Shown here: positions 36,868 to 45,850 of the stretch, in pieces
Layout: each line of letters begins with the position of its first letter
Numbering within the stretch: position 1 is the first letter of the stretch
Source of the DNA: Labilibaculum antarcticum
Lineage (GTDB): Bacteria; Bacteroidota; Bacteroidia; Bacteroidales; Marinifilaceae
Reading direction: 5' to 3'
DNA: 64,000 nucleotides
Assembly (NCBI RefSeq): GCF_002356295.1
Contig: NZ_AP018042.1
Location: 2,264,361-2,328,360, forward strand
Made by a program: the position numbers and the translations under genes
Notes under the pieces: model-generated
Seen by the model: the letters and a program-made list of their open reading frames with translations, nothing else
Told to the model about the DNA's origin: nothing
Database searches by the model: none

Positions 36868-39642
36868 TTAATGCGCCTGTAACCAGTTCTCCCCTACTCC
36901 CATATCCACGGTAAGTGGAACTGAAAGCTGAATGGCATTTTCCATTTCTTCTTTTAAAATCGCCTTCATTTGATCCAATTCAGACAACAAACAATCGAAG
37001 TTCAATTCATCATGTACCTGGATAATCATTTTAGATTGCATTCCTTCCAACTTCATTCTTTTGGCAATGTTAATCATCGCAATTTTAATTACATCGGCAG
37101 CAGATCCCTGAATTGGGGCATTAATCGCATTTCGTTCGGCAACACTTCGAACTATCGCATTGCTCGAATTAATATCTTTTAAATATCTTCGGCGAGAAAG
37201 TAAGGTGGTTACAAACTCATCCTCACGAGCTTTCTCTACACATTGATCCATAAACAACTTAACTCCCGGATACGATTCAAAGTAGCCTGTAATCAACTCT
37301 TTTCCCTCTGTTCTGCTCATATCTAATCGTTCCGCCAGTCCCCAGGCCGAAATTCCATAAATAATTCCAAAATTTGCTGTTTTAGCTCTGCTTCGCATTT
37401 CCTTGCTAACTTCTTCTATGGGTAGTTTGTAAATTTTTGCTGCGGTGGCTGCGTGGAAATCTTCCGAATTAATAAAGGCATCAATCATGTTCTGATCCTG
37501 ACTCATGTGAGCCATCAATCTTAATTCTACCTGCGAATAATCGGCAGACAAAAAAGTGTGATTTTCGGATGATGGCACAAATGCTTTTCGGATGTATCTT
37601 CCCTGCTCGGTGCGAATAGGAATATTCTGTAAGTTAGGATTGGTGGAACTTAGTCGCCCTGTTGCGGCTTCCGCCTGATTAAAGGATGTATGTATCTTGC
37701 CCGATTTTTCATTTACGTAGGTTGGAAGTGCCTCTACATAAGTAGAAATCAGTTTTTTAAGCGACCTGAAATCCAAGATCTTTTGAATGATTTCGTGCTT
37801 CCCTTTTAATTTAGAAAGAACAGCCTCGGAGGTTGAAAACTGACCCGATTTTGTTTTTTTAGCCTTGCTGTCGAGCTCCATTTTTTCAAAAAGCACTTCG
37901 CCCAACTGTTTGGGTGAAGCTACATTAAAATCGACCCCGGCCAAGTCCTTTATTTCTTTTTCGATGCCATCTACCTCTTCATTCAACACCAAAGCATAAT
38001 CATTAAGAGTAGGCACATCTATACTTACGCCTGTAAATTCCATATCAGCCAAAATGCTCAACAATGGCATTTCAATATTATAGAAAAGATCAAGCAAGTT
38101 ATTTTCTTTCATACGGCTCTCAAGCACTTCTTTCAACTCGAGATTCAATACTGTTTCTTCACAAAACGGATCGTGCGTAACTACTTCCGGCTCCAACATC
38201 AAACTCAACTGAGCTTTTTTACCTTTTGTTTTATCTTCAGTCTCAATTACCTTATAATCTAGAATCGTGTGAGCAACAAATGCAAATTCATGCTTAAATT
38301 CAGGTTGAATTAAGTAATGAGCAATCATGGTATCAAAAAGTGGCCCTTTCACATCAACTCCATGCCAACGTAAAATTAAAATGTCGCGTTTGCAATTGTG
38401 TGCGATTTTTAAAATATTTTCATCTTCAAAAATAAATTTGAATTCTTGAGCAACTTTTTTTGCGTCTTCGAAATTTTGAGGAAAAGGAACAAAAAATGAT
38501 TTGTCTTTTTGGTACGAAAAAGCCAATCCAAGCAGATTTGATGTATTTGGGTCAGAATCGGAGATAATTGTTCTAAACGAGAACTGTTCCTGAACACATA
38601 ATTCCGCTTTCAAATCAGCTCTTGAAGCCTGATTGTCAAGCACAAAGAAGTCGCAAGCCAAGCCTTTTAAATCTCTTAGAATCACGTCTTTATCTGGAAC
38701 CGTATCCTTGCCAGCAGATTCTCCACTCTCAGCGCTAAAAAGATTCCCTTGATTTTTAAAAACCCGTTCGGCTAAGGTGAAAAGCTCCAATTCCTTAAAA
38801 ATGGCTCTCAACTTAACTTCATCATAATCGATCAATTTAAAATTCTCTTCATCAAAATCTATTGGAACATCCAAAGAAATTTTTGCCAACACTTTCGAAA
38901 AACGAACTTGTTCTTCCGATTCAATAATTCGTTCCTTTTGTTTTCCTTTTAGCTCATGAGTATTTTCATACAAGCCATCGATACTTTTATAAAGCTCAAG
39001 TAATTTTTGTGCTGATTTAGGACCAACTCCCGGACAGCCAGGGATGTTATCTGAAACATCACCCATTAAACCTAAATAATCAACAATCTGATCTGGGTGT
39101 TCAACTCCAAATTTCGCTTTGATTTCAGGAACTCCCCAAATTTCAACATCATTGCCGTTACTTTTCGGCTTATACATAAATATTTTATCGCTAACCAACT
39201 GCGCATAATCCTTATCGGGAGTCATCATATAAACAGTGAAGCCTTCCTTTTCCGCTTTTTTAGCCAGTGTACCTATTACATCATCAGCCTCAAAACCTGC
39301 CACATCAAATTCAGGAATATTAAAACCTTGAATAATTGATTTGATATAAGGAATCGATTTACGCAGATCTTCGGGCATTGGAGGACGCTGTGCTTTGTAC
39401 TCCTTAAACATCTCATGACGAAAAGTGGGTCCTACCGGATCGAAAACTACAGCGATGTGCGATGGTTTCTCTTTTTCCAGAACCTCAACCAAGGTGTTGG
39501 TAAATCCGAGCATTGCAGATGAATTAATTCCTGTAGAAGTAAATCTTGGATTTTTAATAAACGCGTAGTAAGATCTATATATCAGGGCAAAAGCATCGAG
39601 TAAAAAAAGTTTTTTACCAGAGTTGGTACTTGATGAGTGCAT
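36868..39642 (-). CDS. polA: DNA polymerase I, proofreading site degenerate
   Basis: 924 residues. The 5' nuclease domain (1-300) has intact acidic sites such as GFEADDVIGTLA and MGDVSDNIPG. The polymerase domain (about 540-924) has DYSQVELRLMAH, KTANFGIIYG and VHDEL. The middle 3'-5' exonuclease domain keeps its fold (LFDTMIAHYL; D420), but the metal-binding DxE motif is replaced: FSFRTII at 354-360 has Arg357 and Ile359, and the last Asp is also lost near 495. It therefore should do nick translation without proofreading. Confidence 0.97.
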   Translation of the reverse strand: MHSSSTNSGKKLFLLDAFALIYRSYYAFIKNPRFTSTGINSSAMLGFTNTLVEVLEKEKPSHIAVVFDPVGPTFRHEMFKEYKAQRPPMPEDLRKSIPYIKSIIQGFNIPEFDVAGFEADDVIGTLAKKAEKEGFTVYMMTPDKDYAQLVSDKIFMYKPKSNGNDVEIWGVPEIKAKFGVEHPDQIVDYLGLMGDVSDNIPGCPGVGPKSAQKLLELYKSIDGLYENTHELKGKQKERIIESEEQVRFSKVLAKISLDVPIDFDEENFKLIDYDEVKLRAIFKELELFTLAERVFKNQGNLFSAESGESAGKDTVPDKDVILRDLKGLACDFFVLDNQASRADLKAELCVQEQFSFRTIISDSDPNTSNLLGLAFSYQKDKSFFVPFPQNFEDAKKVAQEFKFIFEDENILKIAHNCKRDILILRWHGVDVKGPLFDTMIAHYLIQPEFKHEFAFVAHTILDYKVIETEDKTKGKKAQLSLMLEPEVVTHDPFCEETVLNLELKEVLESRMKENNLLDLFYNIEMPLLSILADMEFTGVSIDVPTLNDYALVLNEEVDGIEKEIKDLAGVDFNVASPKQLGEVLFEKMELDSKAKKTKSGQFSTSEAVLSKLKGKHEIIQKILDFRSLKKLISTYVEALPTYVNEKSGKIHTSFNQAEAATGRLSSTNPNLQNIPIRTEQGRYIRKAFVPSSENHTFLSADYSQVELRLMAHMSQDQNMIDAFINSEDFHAATAAKIYKLPIEEVSKEMRSRAKTANFGIIYGISAWGLAERLDMSRTEGKELITGYFESYPGVKLFMDQCVEKAREDEFVTTLLSRRRYLKDINSSNAIVRSVAERNAINAPIQGSAADVIKIAMINIAKRMKLEGMQSKMIIQVHDELNFDCLLSELDQMKAILKEEMENAIQLSVPLTVDMGVGENWLQAH

Positions 39643-39749
39643 AAGTTTTCAAATATTAATTGAATTCAAACAAAAGTACAAGATAATCGCTTTGGAACAA
39701 TTTTCAATCCATCTAATTCTCGATTTACTCCTTACTTTTATAAACGCAA

Positions 39750-39777
39750 AAAAGCCTGAAATTACTTCCAGACTTTT
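39750..39777 (-). terminator. Probable terminator of queD
   Basis: On the minus-strand RNA AAAAGUCUG pairs with CAGGCUUUU through one G-U pair and is followed by UU. It is 21 bases beyond the queD stop. Confidence 0.6.
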
Positions 39778-39798
39778 CAAATATATTTTTTGTTTTTT

Positions 39799-40245
39799 TT
39801 AATTGTCTTCTGCATACCACTCCGCAAATGATGTCGCTGTTTCATGCAATTTTAAAGAATGAAGCTTCACATCTACAGGCAGACGCCTGCCAATTTTTTC
39901 TGCAAAATCAACAATCATATTTTCACAAGTTGGCTGATAATCAGTAATAAAATAGCGATCGAACATCTGCTCAATATTCAATTTTTCCAAATTAGGCGTT
40001 GCCTTACTCAGCACAAGTGAATGATCCAACTTATCAACAACTTCTTCCGAAACAATCTTTTTTAAATCTCCAAAATCCATTACCATACCCAATTTAGAAT
40101 TATTTGCATCGGTAATCGGTTCACCAATTACAGTTACAAATAAAATATAGGAATGACCATGAATATTCTTACAAAGTCCATCATAGTTCCACAAGGCATG
40201 AGCCATTTCAAAACAGAACTCTTTGGTTAATCTTACTTTCGTCAT
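39799..40245 (-). CDS. queD: 6-carboxytetrahydropterin synthase family protein
   Basis: About 148 residues. It shows the zinc and catalytic pattern of the PTPS/QueD family: FEMAHALW, DGLCKNIHGHSY with a catalytic Cys four residues before HGH, DFGDLK, KLDHSLVL, PTCENMI and KLHETATSFAEWY. QueD makes carboxytetrahydropterin in queuosine synthesis; no other que gene is here. A 22-codon extension to 40311 would run through the terminator of the ArsR gene, so ATG at 40245 is the start. Confidence 0.93.
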   Translation of the reverse strand: MTKVRLTKEFCFEMAHALWNYDGLCKNIHGHSYILFVTVIGEPITDANNSKLGMVMDFGDLKKIVSEEVVDKLDHSLVLSKATPNLEKLNIEQMFDRYFITDYQPTCENMIVDFAEKIGRRLPVDVKLHSLKLHETATSFAEWYAEDN

Positions 40246-40260
40246 TTGTTTACATCCTAT

Positions 40261-40285
40261 AAAAAAAACCAGCACTAAACTGGTT
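40261..40285 (-). terminator. Terminator of the ArsR gene
   Basis: AACCAG / CTGGTT (40267-40272 and 40280-40285) with a 7-base loop runs into a T-run on the minus strand. It is 11 bases past the stop of the regulator gene. Confidence 0.75.
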
Positions 40286-40295
40286 CTTAAATTTC

Positions 40296-40595
40296 TTATC
40301 CTTGAGTACAATTGCTAATACAATCCACAATATTACTTAGGCTACAATGTTTTAAATAATAATATGTGTTCTTACCTTCTCTTTTTGAAGAAAGAACTCC
40401 TTTATCCTTTAAAATTCCCAAATGATGAGAAGTCGTTGATTGCTCAATCTTTAATAATTCATGAATCTCAGTTACTGTAAGCTTTTTTCCATCCTCCAGA
40501 TATCCTAAAATTGCAATTCTCATTGGATGAGCAATCGCTTTAAGCATGTTTGCTGCTTGCTCAAGCTTTTCAGGTTCTAATTCTCTAATTTTCAT
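40296..40595 (-). CDS. ArsR family transcriptional regulator
   Basis: About 99 residues. The winged helix reads MLKAIAHPMRIAILGYLEDG...LTVTEIHELLKIEQSTTSHHLGILKDKGVLSSKREGKNTYYYL. The tail has two cysteines (DCISNC) that might bind a metal, although the classical CxC of ArsR is not in the recognition helix. ATG at 40595 is preferred over TTG at 40601. No transporter or enzyme neighbour reveals the target. Confidence 0.93.
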   Translation of the reverse strand: MKIRELEPEKLEQAANMLKAIAHPMRIAILGYLEDGKKLTVTEIHELLKIEQSTTSHHLGILKDKGVLSSKREGKNTYYYLKHCSLSNIVDCISNCTQG

Positions 40596-40799
40596 ACACA
40601 AATATTATTCACGTAACATATCAAATGCAAATATATAAATATATTCTTAAATAGGCTAGACAAAACATATTGAAGCAGTTAAATTTATCGATTTGTATAT
40701 AATTTAGTTAAAATCTTAATAAAATAGTAGAACTTCAGATCCATTAATTTTCATTATATCTAGTTTTATGGAAAGGATAAATTATTAACTTTGATTGCT

Positions 40800-41786
40800 A
40801 TGAATCTGAGAAAAATAACAATCAAGGATATAAAATCCCCAGTCAAGAAAGAAATGGAACAATTCGAGTCCTTTTTTAAGGATTCAATGAAGTCAAAGAT
40901 TCGTTTACTCGACATCATTAACCGTTACATTATAAAACGTAAAGGAAAAGAAATAAGACCTATTCTTGTTTTTTTAAGTGCTAAGCTTACCGGAGAAATT
41001 AATGATTCGACCTATACTGCGGCGGCCCTAACCCAATTACTGCATACTGCCACTTTAATACATGATGATATTGTTGATGAAGCCTATGAAAGAAGAGGCT
41101 TTTTTTCGATTAATGCTTTGTGGAAAACGAAAGCTGCCGTTTTAGTTGGAGATTTTCTGCTATCGAAAGGTCTGCTTATTGCTCTTGATAATAACGAATT
41201 TGAACAGCTTAAAGTTGTTTCTAATGCAGTTAGAGAGATGAGTGAAGGCGAATTGCTTCAATTGGAAAAATCAAGAAAATTAAACATTACGGAAGAGGTT
41301 TATTTTGATATCATTTATAAGAAAACGGCAAGTTTAATGGCTTCTTGTACTCAATTGGGAGCAATTTCGGCAAAAGCAAATTACGAAGATCAGCAAAAGC
41401 TTAAGAAATTTGGAGAATACCTTGGCATTGCTTTTCAAATGAAAGATGATTTATTTGATTACGAAAAACAAGGCAGTATTGGAAAGCCAACGGGCAATGA
41501 CATTAAAGAAAAAAAATTAACCCTCCCTTTGATTTACGTTTTAAGGGAAGTTTCTGAAAAAGAGCGTCGATGGGCACTTAAAATTGTTCGTAAACACAAT
41601 AAAAACTCTGAAAAAGTGAACGAATTAATCGCTTTCGTTAAAGAAAAAGGTGGTATTGAATACACAAGAGATAAAATGCTCGAATACAAGCAAAAAGCAT
41701 TGGATGTTTTAAATGCGTTTCCTTCCTCTGAAGCGAAGGAAGCCTTAGTCAACATAGTTGATTACACGATTAGCAGAAATAAATAG
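40800..41786 (+). CDS. Polyprenyl diphosphate synthase
   Basis: About 328 residues. The first aspartate-rich motif is LIHDDIVDEAYERRG, the second is MKDDLFDYEKQGSIGKPTGND, and a GKEIRPILVFLSAKL block binds isopentenyl diphosphate. It adds isoprene units for the quinone tail (menaquinone in this phylum); chain length cannot be read. ATG at 40800 is chosen over TTG at 40791. A TAACTTTG element at 40786-40793 lies only 6 bases before it, so the transcript may be nearly leaderless. Ends 5 bases from a convergent kinase gene. Confidence 0.93.
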   Translation: MNLRKITIKDIKSPVKKEMEQFESFFKDSMKSKIRLLDIINRYIIKRKGKEIRPILVFLSAKLTGEINDSTYTAAALTQLLHTATLIHDDIVDEAYERRGFFSINALWKTKAAVLVGDFLLSKGLLIALDNNEFEQLKVVSNAVREMSEGELLQLEKSRKLNITEEVYFDIIYKKTASLMASCTQLGAISAKANYEDQQKLKKFGEYLGIAFQMKDDLFDYEKQGSIGKPTGNDIKEKKLTLPLIYVLREVSEKERRWALKIVRKHNKNSEKVNELIAFVKEKGGIEYTRDKMLEYKQKALDVLNAFPSSEAKEALVNIVDYTISRNK

Positions 41787-41791
41787 TTTAT

Positions 41792-43696
41792 CTAGTTTGA
41801 AGGAAGTTCTACAGTGAAAATACTTCCTTTACCAGACGAACTTTCCAAGGATATTGTTCCATTATTTTGGATTACAAATTCATAACAAAGCAGTAAACCT
41901 AAACCTGTCCCGGACTCTTCACAGGTTCCAACTCTTGTGTAATTCGTATCAAGTCGAAACAGTCTTTTCTGATTTGCCTCACTAATGCCTAATCCATCAT
42001 CTTCAACAGAGATTATTGATTTTGAACCACTTCTACCTATCCTAATTTGGATATTCCCTCCTGGATTAGTGAATTTTATTGCATTGGAATATAAATTCCG
42101 AATTACTGTATCCAGCATGTATTCATCGGCAAAAGCCATGGTATTTGCCCCCTTGCTTATTCTTACGTGGATATTTTTCCGATCTGCTTTGGTCTTATGA
42201 AGCTGAATATTCGACTCCACCAGCTCTAAGAGATTAATCTGCTTGGGTGCATTTACAATTTTCCCCATTTGCGACCTTCCCCACTCCAGTAAATTTTTCA
42301 GTAAGTTGTACTCTTGTTTAGCCGCAGAATGAATAATCGTGGAAGCCTCAAAGATTTGATCTTCTGACATTTCCCTACAGTTTTGATACAGATTTTTAGC
42401 TATTGGCAGTAAAGCATTAAATGGATTTTTTAAATCATGGGCTATAATTGAAAAGAATTTATCTTTCGTCTTGATAGCCTCTTTGAATGCATTTTCACTT
42501 CTTTTTCGAACGGTGATATCACGAGCAATCGCAAGTATGGTTTCGCATTCTCCAGCCAAATTTAATTCCGGGATTAATTGCCATTCAAAATGATGAACTT
42601 CACCCTCAAATGAAATACTAAAATCGGCACTATGTGGCTTCTTCAATTGGAAAACTAAATCAATTTCACGTTCCCAAAACTCACACTTATCTTTTGGAAA
42701 GCCCATTTCGAAGTGAGTTTTCCCAATAAATTCCTCCGGCTGCATTTTTAGAATGTTGAATGAAGCTGAATTCACAAAAAGATGTTTGTAATCCACATCA
42801 AATCGCATGATTAAATCCGGAGCATTTTCAACTAAAGTTCGGAATCGCTCTTCACTTTCCAACAATTTTTTTTCAGCTAGTTTCCTTTTCCTGATATCCC
42901 TTATGGCAACAAATGAAATATTTGTATTTGAAAAGCTGATTAAATTAGCACTTACTTCAACCGGAATTCTTTCTCCTGATTTACTAATCAAACTGGTCTC
43001 AAATAGCGCCGAACCTTCCGTTTCTATATACTTCTGACGTTGATCAAAATGCATAGAATAACTAGGATCATCAATATCGCTAACATTTAAGTTACTCAAT
43101 TCCTCTTTGGTGTATTCCAACAAATCACTTAGTCGGGAACTGAATTCTATTAATCTTCCTGTTTCATCATGAACCAAAAAAGCATCTCCGGCTGACTCAA
43201 AAATATTTTTGTAGAATTCTTCTCTTTGTCCTATTCGATCTACCAGATGGTAGTAACTGGAAATGTCTTTGCTTTGGACAATAATTCTTTCAACATTTCC
43301 TTTCTTGTTTAAAACAGGGGAAAGATGTTTTTCTTCAAACCTAATCTTGTTATTATCTAGGTTTGACTTTAGGAAACTATTTGCTTCTTTGCTTTTTATA
43401 ATCTGGGGAACAACACATTCATCACAAGGTTTATCTAAACCATAAAAAATCTTATGACATTTTTCACCAATTAATTCAGATCGTTTTAAACCTGTTCCTA
43501 TTAGCCGTTTTGCATTTACATCAATTAAAGTGAAATTCGTATCAATTACCGAAAGTGAATCTTTACTATTTAAAGATTTAGACTGAAAGTATTCATCTGT
43601 AAGATACTCCTGAGGAATTAGCTTACGTAATCTTTTTATTTCATTTTCGAGTTCTTGAACTTTATTCTTCAACGGATCATGGGATTCATTGTACAT
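41792..43696 (-). CDS. Cytoplasmic PAS-domain sensor histidine kinase
   Basis: 634 residues with no membrane helix. An N-terminal coiled segment is followed by three PAS domains (about 45-145, 160-270 and 285-395) and the kinase core with His420 in SIIAHDLKNPFNALL, then NLYSNAIKFTNPGG, EDDGLGI and GTGLGLLLCYEF. The first PAS carries C80 and the pair C91/C94 (KPCDEC), a pattern known in a PAS subgroup and possibly redox- or metal-sensitive. No response regulator is adjacent. Confidence 0.93.
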   Translation of the reverse strand: MYNESHDPLKNKVQELENEIKRLRKLIPQEYLTDEYFQSKSLNSKDSLSVIDTNFTLIDVNAKRLIGTGLKRSELIGEKCHKIFYGLDKPCDECVVPQIIKSKEANSFLKSNLDNNKIRFEEKHLSPVLNKKGNVERIIVQSKDISSYYHLVDRIGQREEFYKNIFESAGDAFLVHDETGRLIEFSSRLSDLLEYTKEELSNLNVSDIDDPSYSMHFDQRQKYIETEGSALFETSLISKSGERIPVEVSANLISFSNTNISFVAIRDIRKRKLAEKKLLESEERFRTLVENAPDLIMRFDVDYKHLFVNSASFNILKMQPEEFIGKTHFEMGFPKDKCEFWEREIDLVFQLKKPHSADFSISFEGEVHHFEWQLIPELNLAGECETILAIARDITVRKRSENAFKEAIKTKDKFFSIIAHDLKNPFNALLPIAKNLYQNCREMSEDQIFEASTIIHSAAKQEYNLLKNLLEWGRSQMGKIVNAPKQINLLELVESNIQLHKTKADRKNIHVRISKGANTMAFADEYMLDTVIRNLYSNAIKFTNPGGNIQIRIGRSGSKSIISVEDDGLGISEANQKRLFRLDTNYTRVGTCEESGTGLGLLLCYEFVIQNNGTISLESSSGKGSIFTVELPSN

Positions 43697-43744
43697 GAAG
43701 GAATAAACAATTAAAGGTGATGTTAAATATTTTTACCGCAAGTA

Positions 43745-43774
43745 AATAAAAAAAGTCGGAAATAATCCGACTTT
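43745..43774 (-). terminator. Terminator of deoC
   Basis: The perfect 9-bp stem AAAGTCGGA / TCCGACTTT with a 5-base loop is followed by TTTTATTTAC on the minus strand. It is 20 bases past the deoC stop. Confidence 0.9.
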
Positions 43775-43794
43775 CATTTATTAAATGCAGTATT

Positions 43795-44694
43795 TTAAAA
43801 ATACTTTATTTCTTTTTGCTCACCCGTTTCGATAAAATGGATTTCTTTCAATAGGTTATTTGCCAGGCTGGAGGCTCCTATTCTTAGGTATTTATTAGTT
43901 AACCAATTTTCATCTAGGTTACTTTTTGAAATTGCAAAAAACTCAATTGCATCTTTACCTGTTGAAATTCCACCTGCGGGCTTAAAGCCAATCATCTTTC
44001 CTGTCCTGTCAAAATACTCTTTAATTGCCTGAGTCATGACATAAGCGGCTTCTAAAGTTGCGTTAACAGGAACCTTACCGGTTGATGTCTTAATAAAATC
44101 AGCACCAGCTTCCATGGCTATAATAGATGCCGTACGAATGTTTTCTGACGTTTTAAGTTCTCCCGTTTCAAGAATAACTTTTAAATGTGCTTTACCACAA
44201 GCTTCTTTCTGAATAACAATTTCATCGAATACAGTTTGATAATGTCCTTCTAAAAAAGCGCCAATTGATATCACAATATCAATATCGTCAGCTCCCTTTT
44301 CAACAGCCATTTTACATTCCAATGCTTTAACTTCAACGTATGATTGAGAAGATGGGAAAACACCTGCTACGGAAGCAATTCTAACGCCCTCAGCTTTTAA
44401 GTTTTCATTCAATGTAGGCACTTGGTATGGATATACACAAATAGCAGCCACATTTGGCATGTCAAAATCATTCTGGAAGTTATTTACATTGTCAGCAAAA
44501 CTTTTAGCCTTTGCGTGCGTGTCTGTTGAGTTCAGTGTCGTTAAATCTATAAAAGAAAAATTCTTCTTTAAATTTTCAATTGTGTACAAAGCTTCAAAGT
44601 CTTTGTCCAAAATTGATTTGACATTTGCTTTAACTTCTGCATCGCTAATCTTAAGATCGTATGATCTTAAGATTTCTAAAATGTCTTTCTTCAT
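43795..44694 (-). CDS. deoC: Deoxyribose-phosphate aldolase
   Basis: 299 residues, longer than the short E. coli-like forms. The Schiff-base lysine lies in DFIKTSTGKVPVNATLEAA, and the partner region FKPAGGISTGKDAIEFF is present. The enzyme splits 2-deoxyribose-5-phosphate into glyceraldehyde-3-phosphate and acetaldehyde in nucleoside breakdown. It appears monocistronic. The 180 bases upstream hold only a weak hairpin near 44723-44738. Confidence 0.95.
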   Translation of the reverse strand: MKKDILEILRSYDLKISDAEVKANVKSILDKDFEALYTIENLKKNFSFIDLTTLNSTDTHAKAKSFADNVNNFQNDFDMPNVAAICVYPYQVPTLNENLKAEGVRIASVAGVFPSSQSYVEVKALECKMAVEKGADDIDIVISIGAFLEGHYQTVFDEIVIQKEACGKAHLKVILETGELKTSENIRTASIIAMEAGADFIKTSTGKVPVNATLEAAYVMTQAIKEYFDRTGKMIGFKPAGGISTGKDAIEFFAISKSNLDENWLTNKYLRIGASSLANNLLKEIHFIETGEQKEIKYF

Positions 44695-44876
44695 AATGTA
44701 TGTAAGTGATTAATAACCAGTTGCGAATCTTTATTCGCTGATTTTTCCATCAATTATCCAAACTTCTAAAAGTAAGGATATTGTCTTTAAGAACTCAAAA
44801 TTAAGATATTTTTTTACTCATCCCCTATTCCTGCCCGGTTAATTAATCACCCATCAACTGGGAGAATCAAATCAAG

Positions 44877-45212
44877 CTACTTCAATTTATCATTTCCTTT
44901 ATGGCGATCCTTATCCCGCTCCGTTTTTTTTGCAATATTCTTCTGGAAAGCTTCGTTTAAATCGACTCCTGTCTGATTTGCCAAGCACATCAGAACCCAT
45001 AAGACATCGGCCATTTCATCTGCCAAATCAACCGCTTTATCACTTTCCTTAAAAGATTGCTCTCCATATTTCCGAGAGATAATTCGAGCTACCTCTCCTA
45101 CCTCTTCGGTCAAAATTGCCATATTGGTCAATTCATTAAAATAGCGAACTCCATACTTTTTAATCCACCAATCAACTTTCTCCTGGGCTTCCTTAATTCC
45201 TATCTGATTCAT
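44877..45212 (-). CDS. MazG-like nucleotide pyrophosphohydrolase
   Basis: 111 residues. It has the all-alpha NTP-PPase metal-binding motifs LTEEVGEVARI (EExxE) and DLADEMADVLWVL (ExxD). Short single-domain members hydrolyse (d)NTPs to monophosphates and clean nucleotide pools. The gene lies 3 bases after dtd in the same direction, so both are quality-control enzymes in one operon. Confidence 0.9.
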   Translation of the reverse strand: MNQIGIKEAQEKVDWWIKKYGVRYFNELTNMAILTEEVGEVARIISRKYGEQSFKESDKAVDLADEMADVLWVLMCLANQTGVDLNEAFQKNIAKKTERDKDRHKGNDKLK

Positions 45213-45215
45213 GAT

Positions 45216-45668
45216 CTATTCTTTGTTTTTAGTATCCATTACAATGGTAACCGGACCATCGTTTACCAATGAGACTTGCATTTCGGCACCGAATTCTCCT
45301 GTTTCAACTTTCTTTCCGGATTCTTTCTCCAGACAAGCCACAAAATTCTCATACAAGGGAACCGAAATATCCGGTTTTGCAGCCAAAATATAAGAGGGTC
45401 TATTCCCCTTTTTAGTTTTAGCATGCAAGGTAAACTGACTTATTGCCAGAATGTTTCCATCAACATCCATCAATGATTTATTCATTACGCCCTCTTCATC
45501 ATCGAAAATTCGAAGATTGCATATTTTTTTACTTAACCATTCCGAGTCCTCTTCAGTATCGGCAGTCTCAATCCCTACCAAAACCATAAGTCCTTTCGAA
45601 ATTTGTCCTATTATTTTAGAATCTACACTCACCGTAGCTTGCGTAACCCGTTGAATCACAATACGCAT
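45216..45668 (-). CDS. dtd: D-aminoacyl-tRNA deacylase
   Basis: About 150 residues. MRIVIQRVTQATVSVD at the start, the SQFTL motif and the Gly-cisPro-type VNDGPVTI motif at the end define DTD. It removes D-amino acids from mischarged tRNA. A 17-codon extension to 45719 lacks the conserved start, so ATG at 45668 is used. Operon with the MazG-like gene. Confidence 0.96.
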   Translation of the reverse strand: MRIVIQRVTQATVSVDSKIIGQISKGLMVLVGIETADTEEDSEWLSKKICNLRIFDDEEGVMNKSLMDVDGNILAISQFTLHAKTKKGNRPSYILAAKPDISVPLYENFVACLEKESGKKVETGEFGAEMQVSLVNDGPVTIVMDTKNKE

Positions 45669-45850
45669 ATCAATATGTTTATTAAGATTGTAATTTATTA
45701 GCCTTTTCAAATATAACACAACAAAAGTAAGGGCAATGAAATAGCTAAAGCTGATTTTCCTTACAAATTCACTATTAAAATTAAGTCTAAATTAAAATAT
45801 TCCCCAATAAATAATCATATTTGTAGGATCGAAAAATTAACAAACAAAAC

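Noticed and set aside
36677-36871. Short plus-strand frame over the repeats and polA end
   Set aside because: It lies across the last repeat unit and a terminator hairpin, ends inside polA, and has no family likeness.
40246-40311. Longer N-terminus of queD
   Set aside because: It overlaps the ArsR terminator and adds residues foreign to the family.
44723-44738. Hairpin GCGAAT/ATTCGC upstream of deoC
   Set aside because: Short, with no T-run on the minus strand and no clear leader function.
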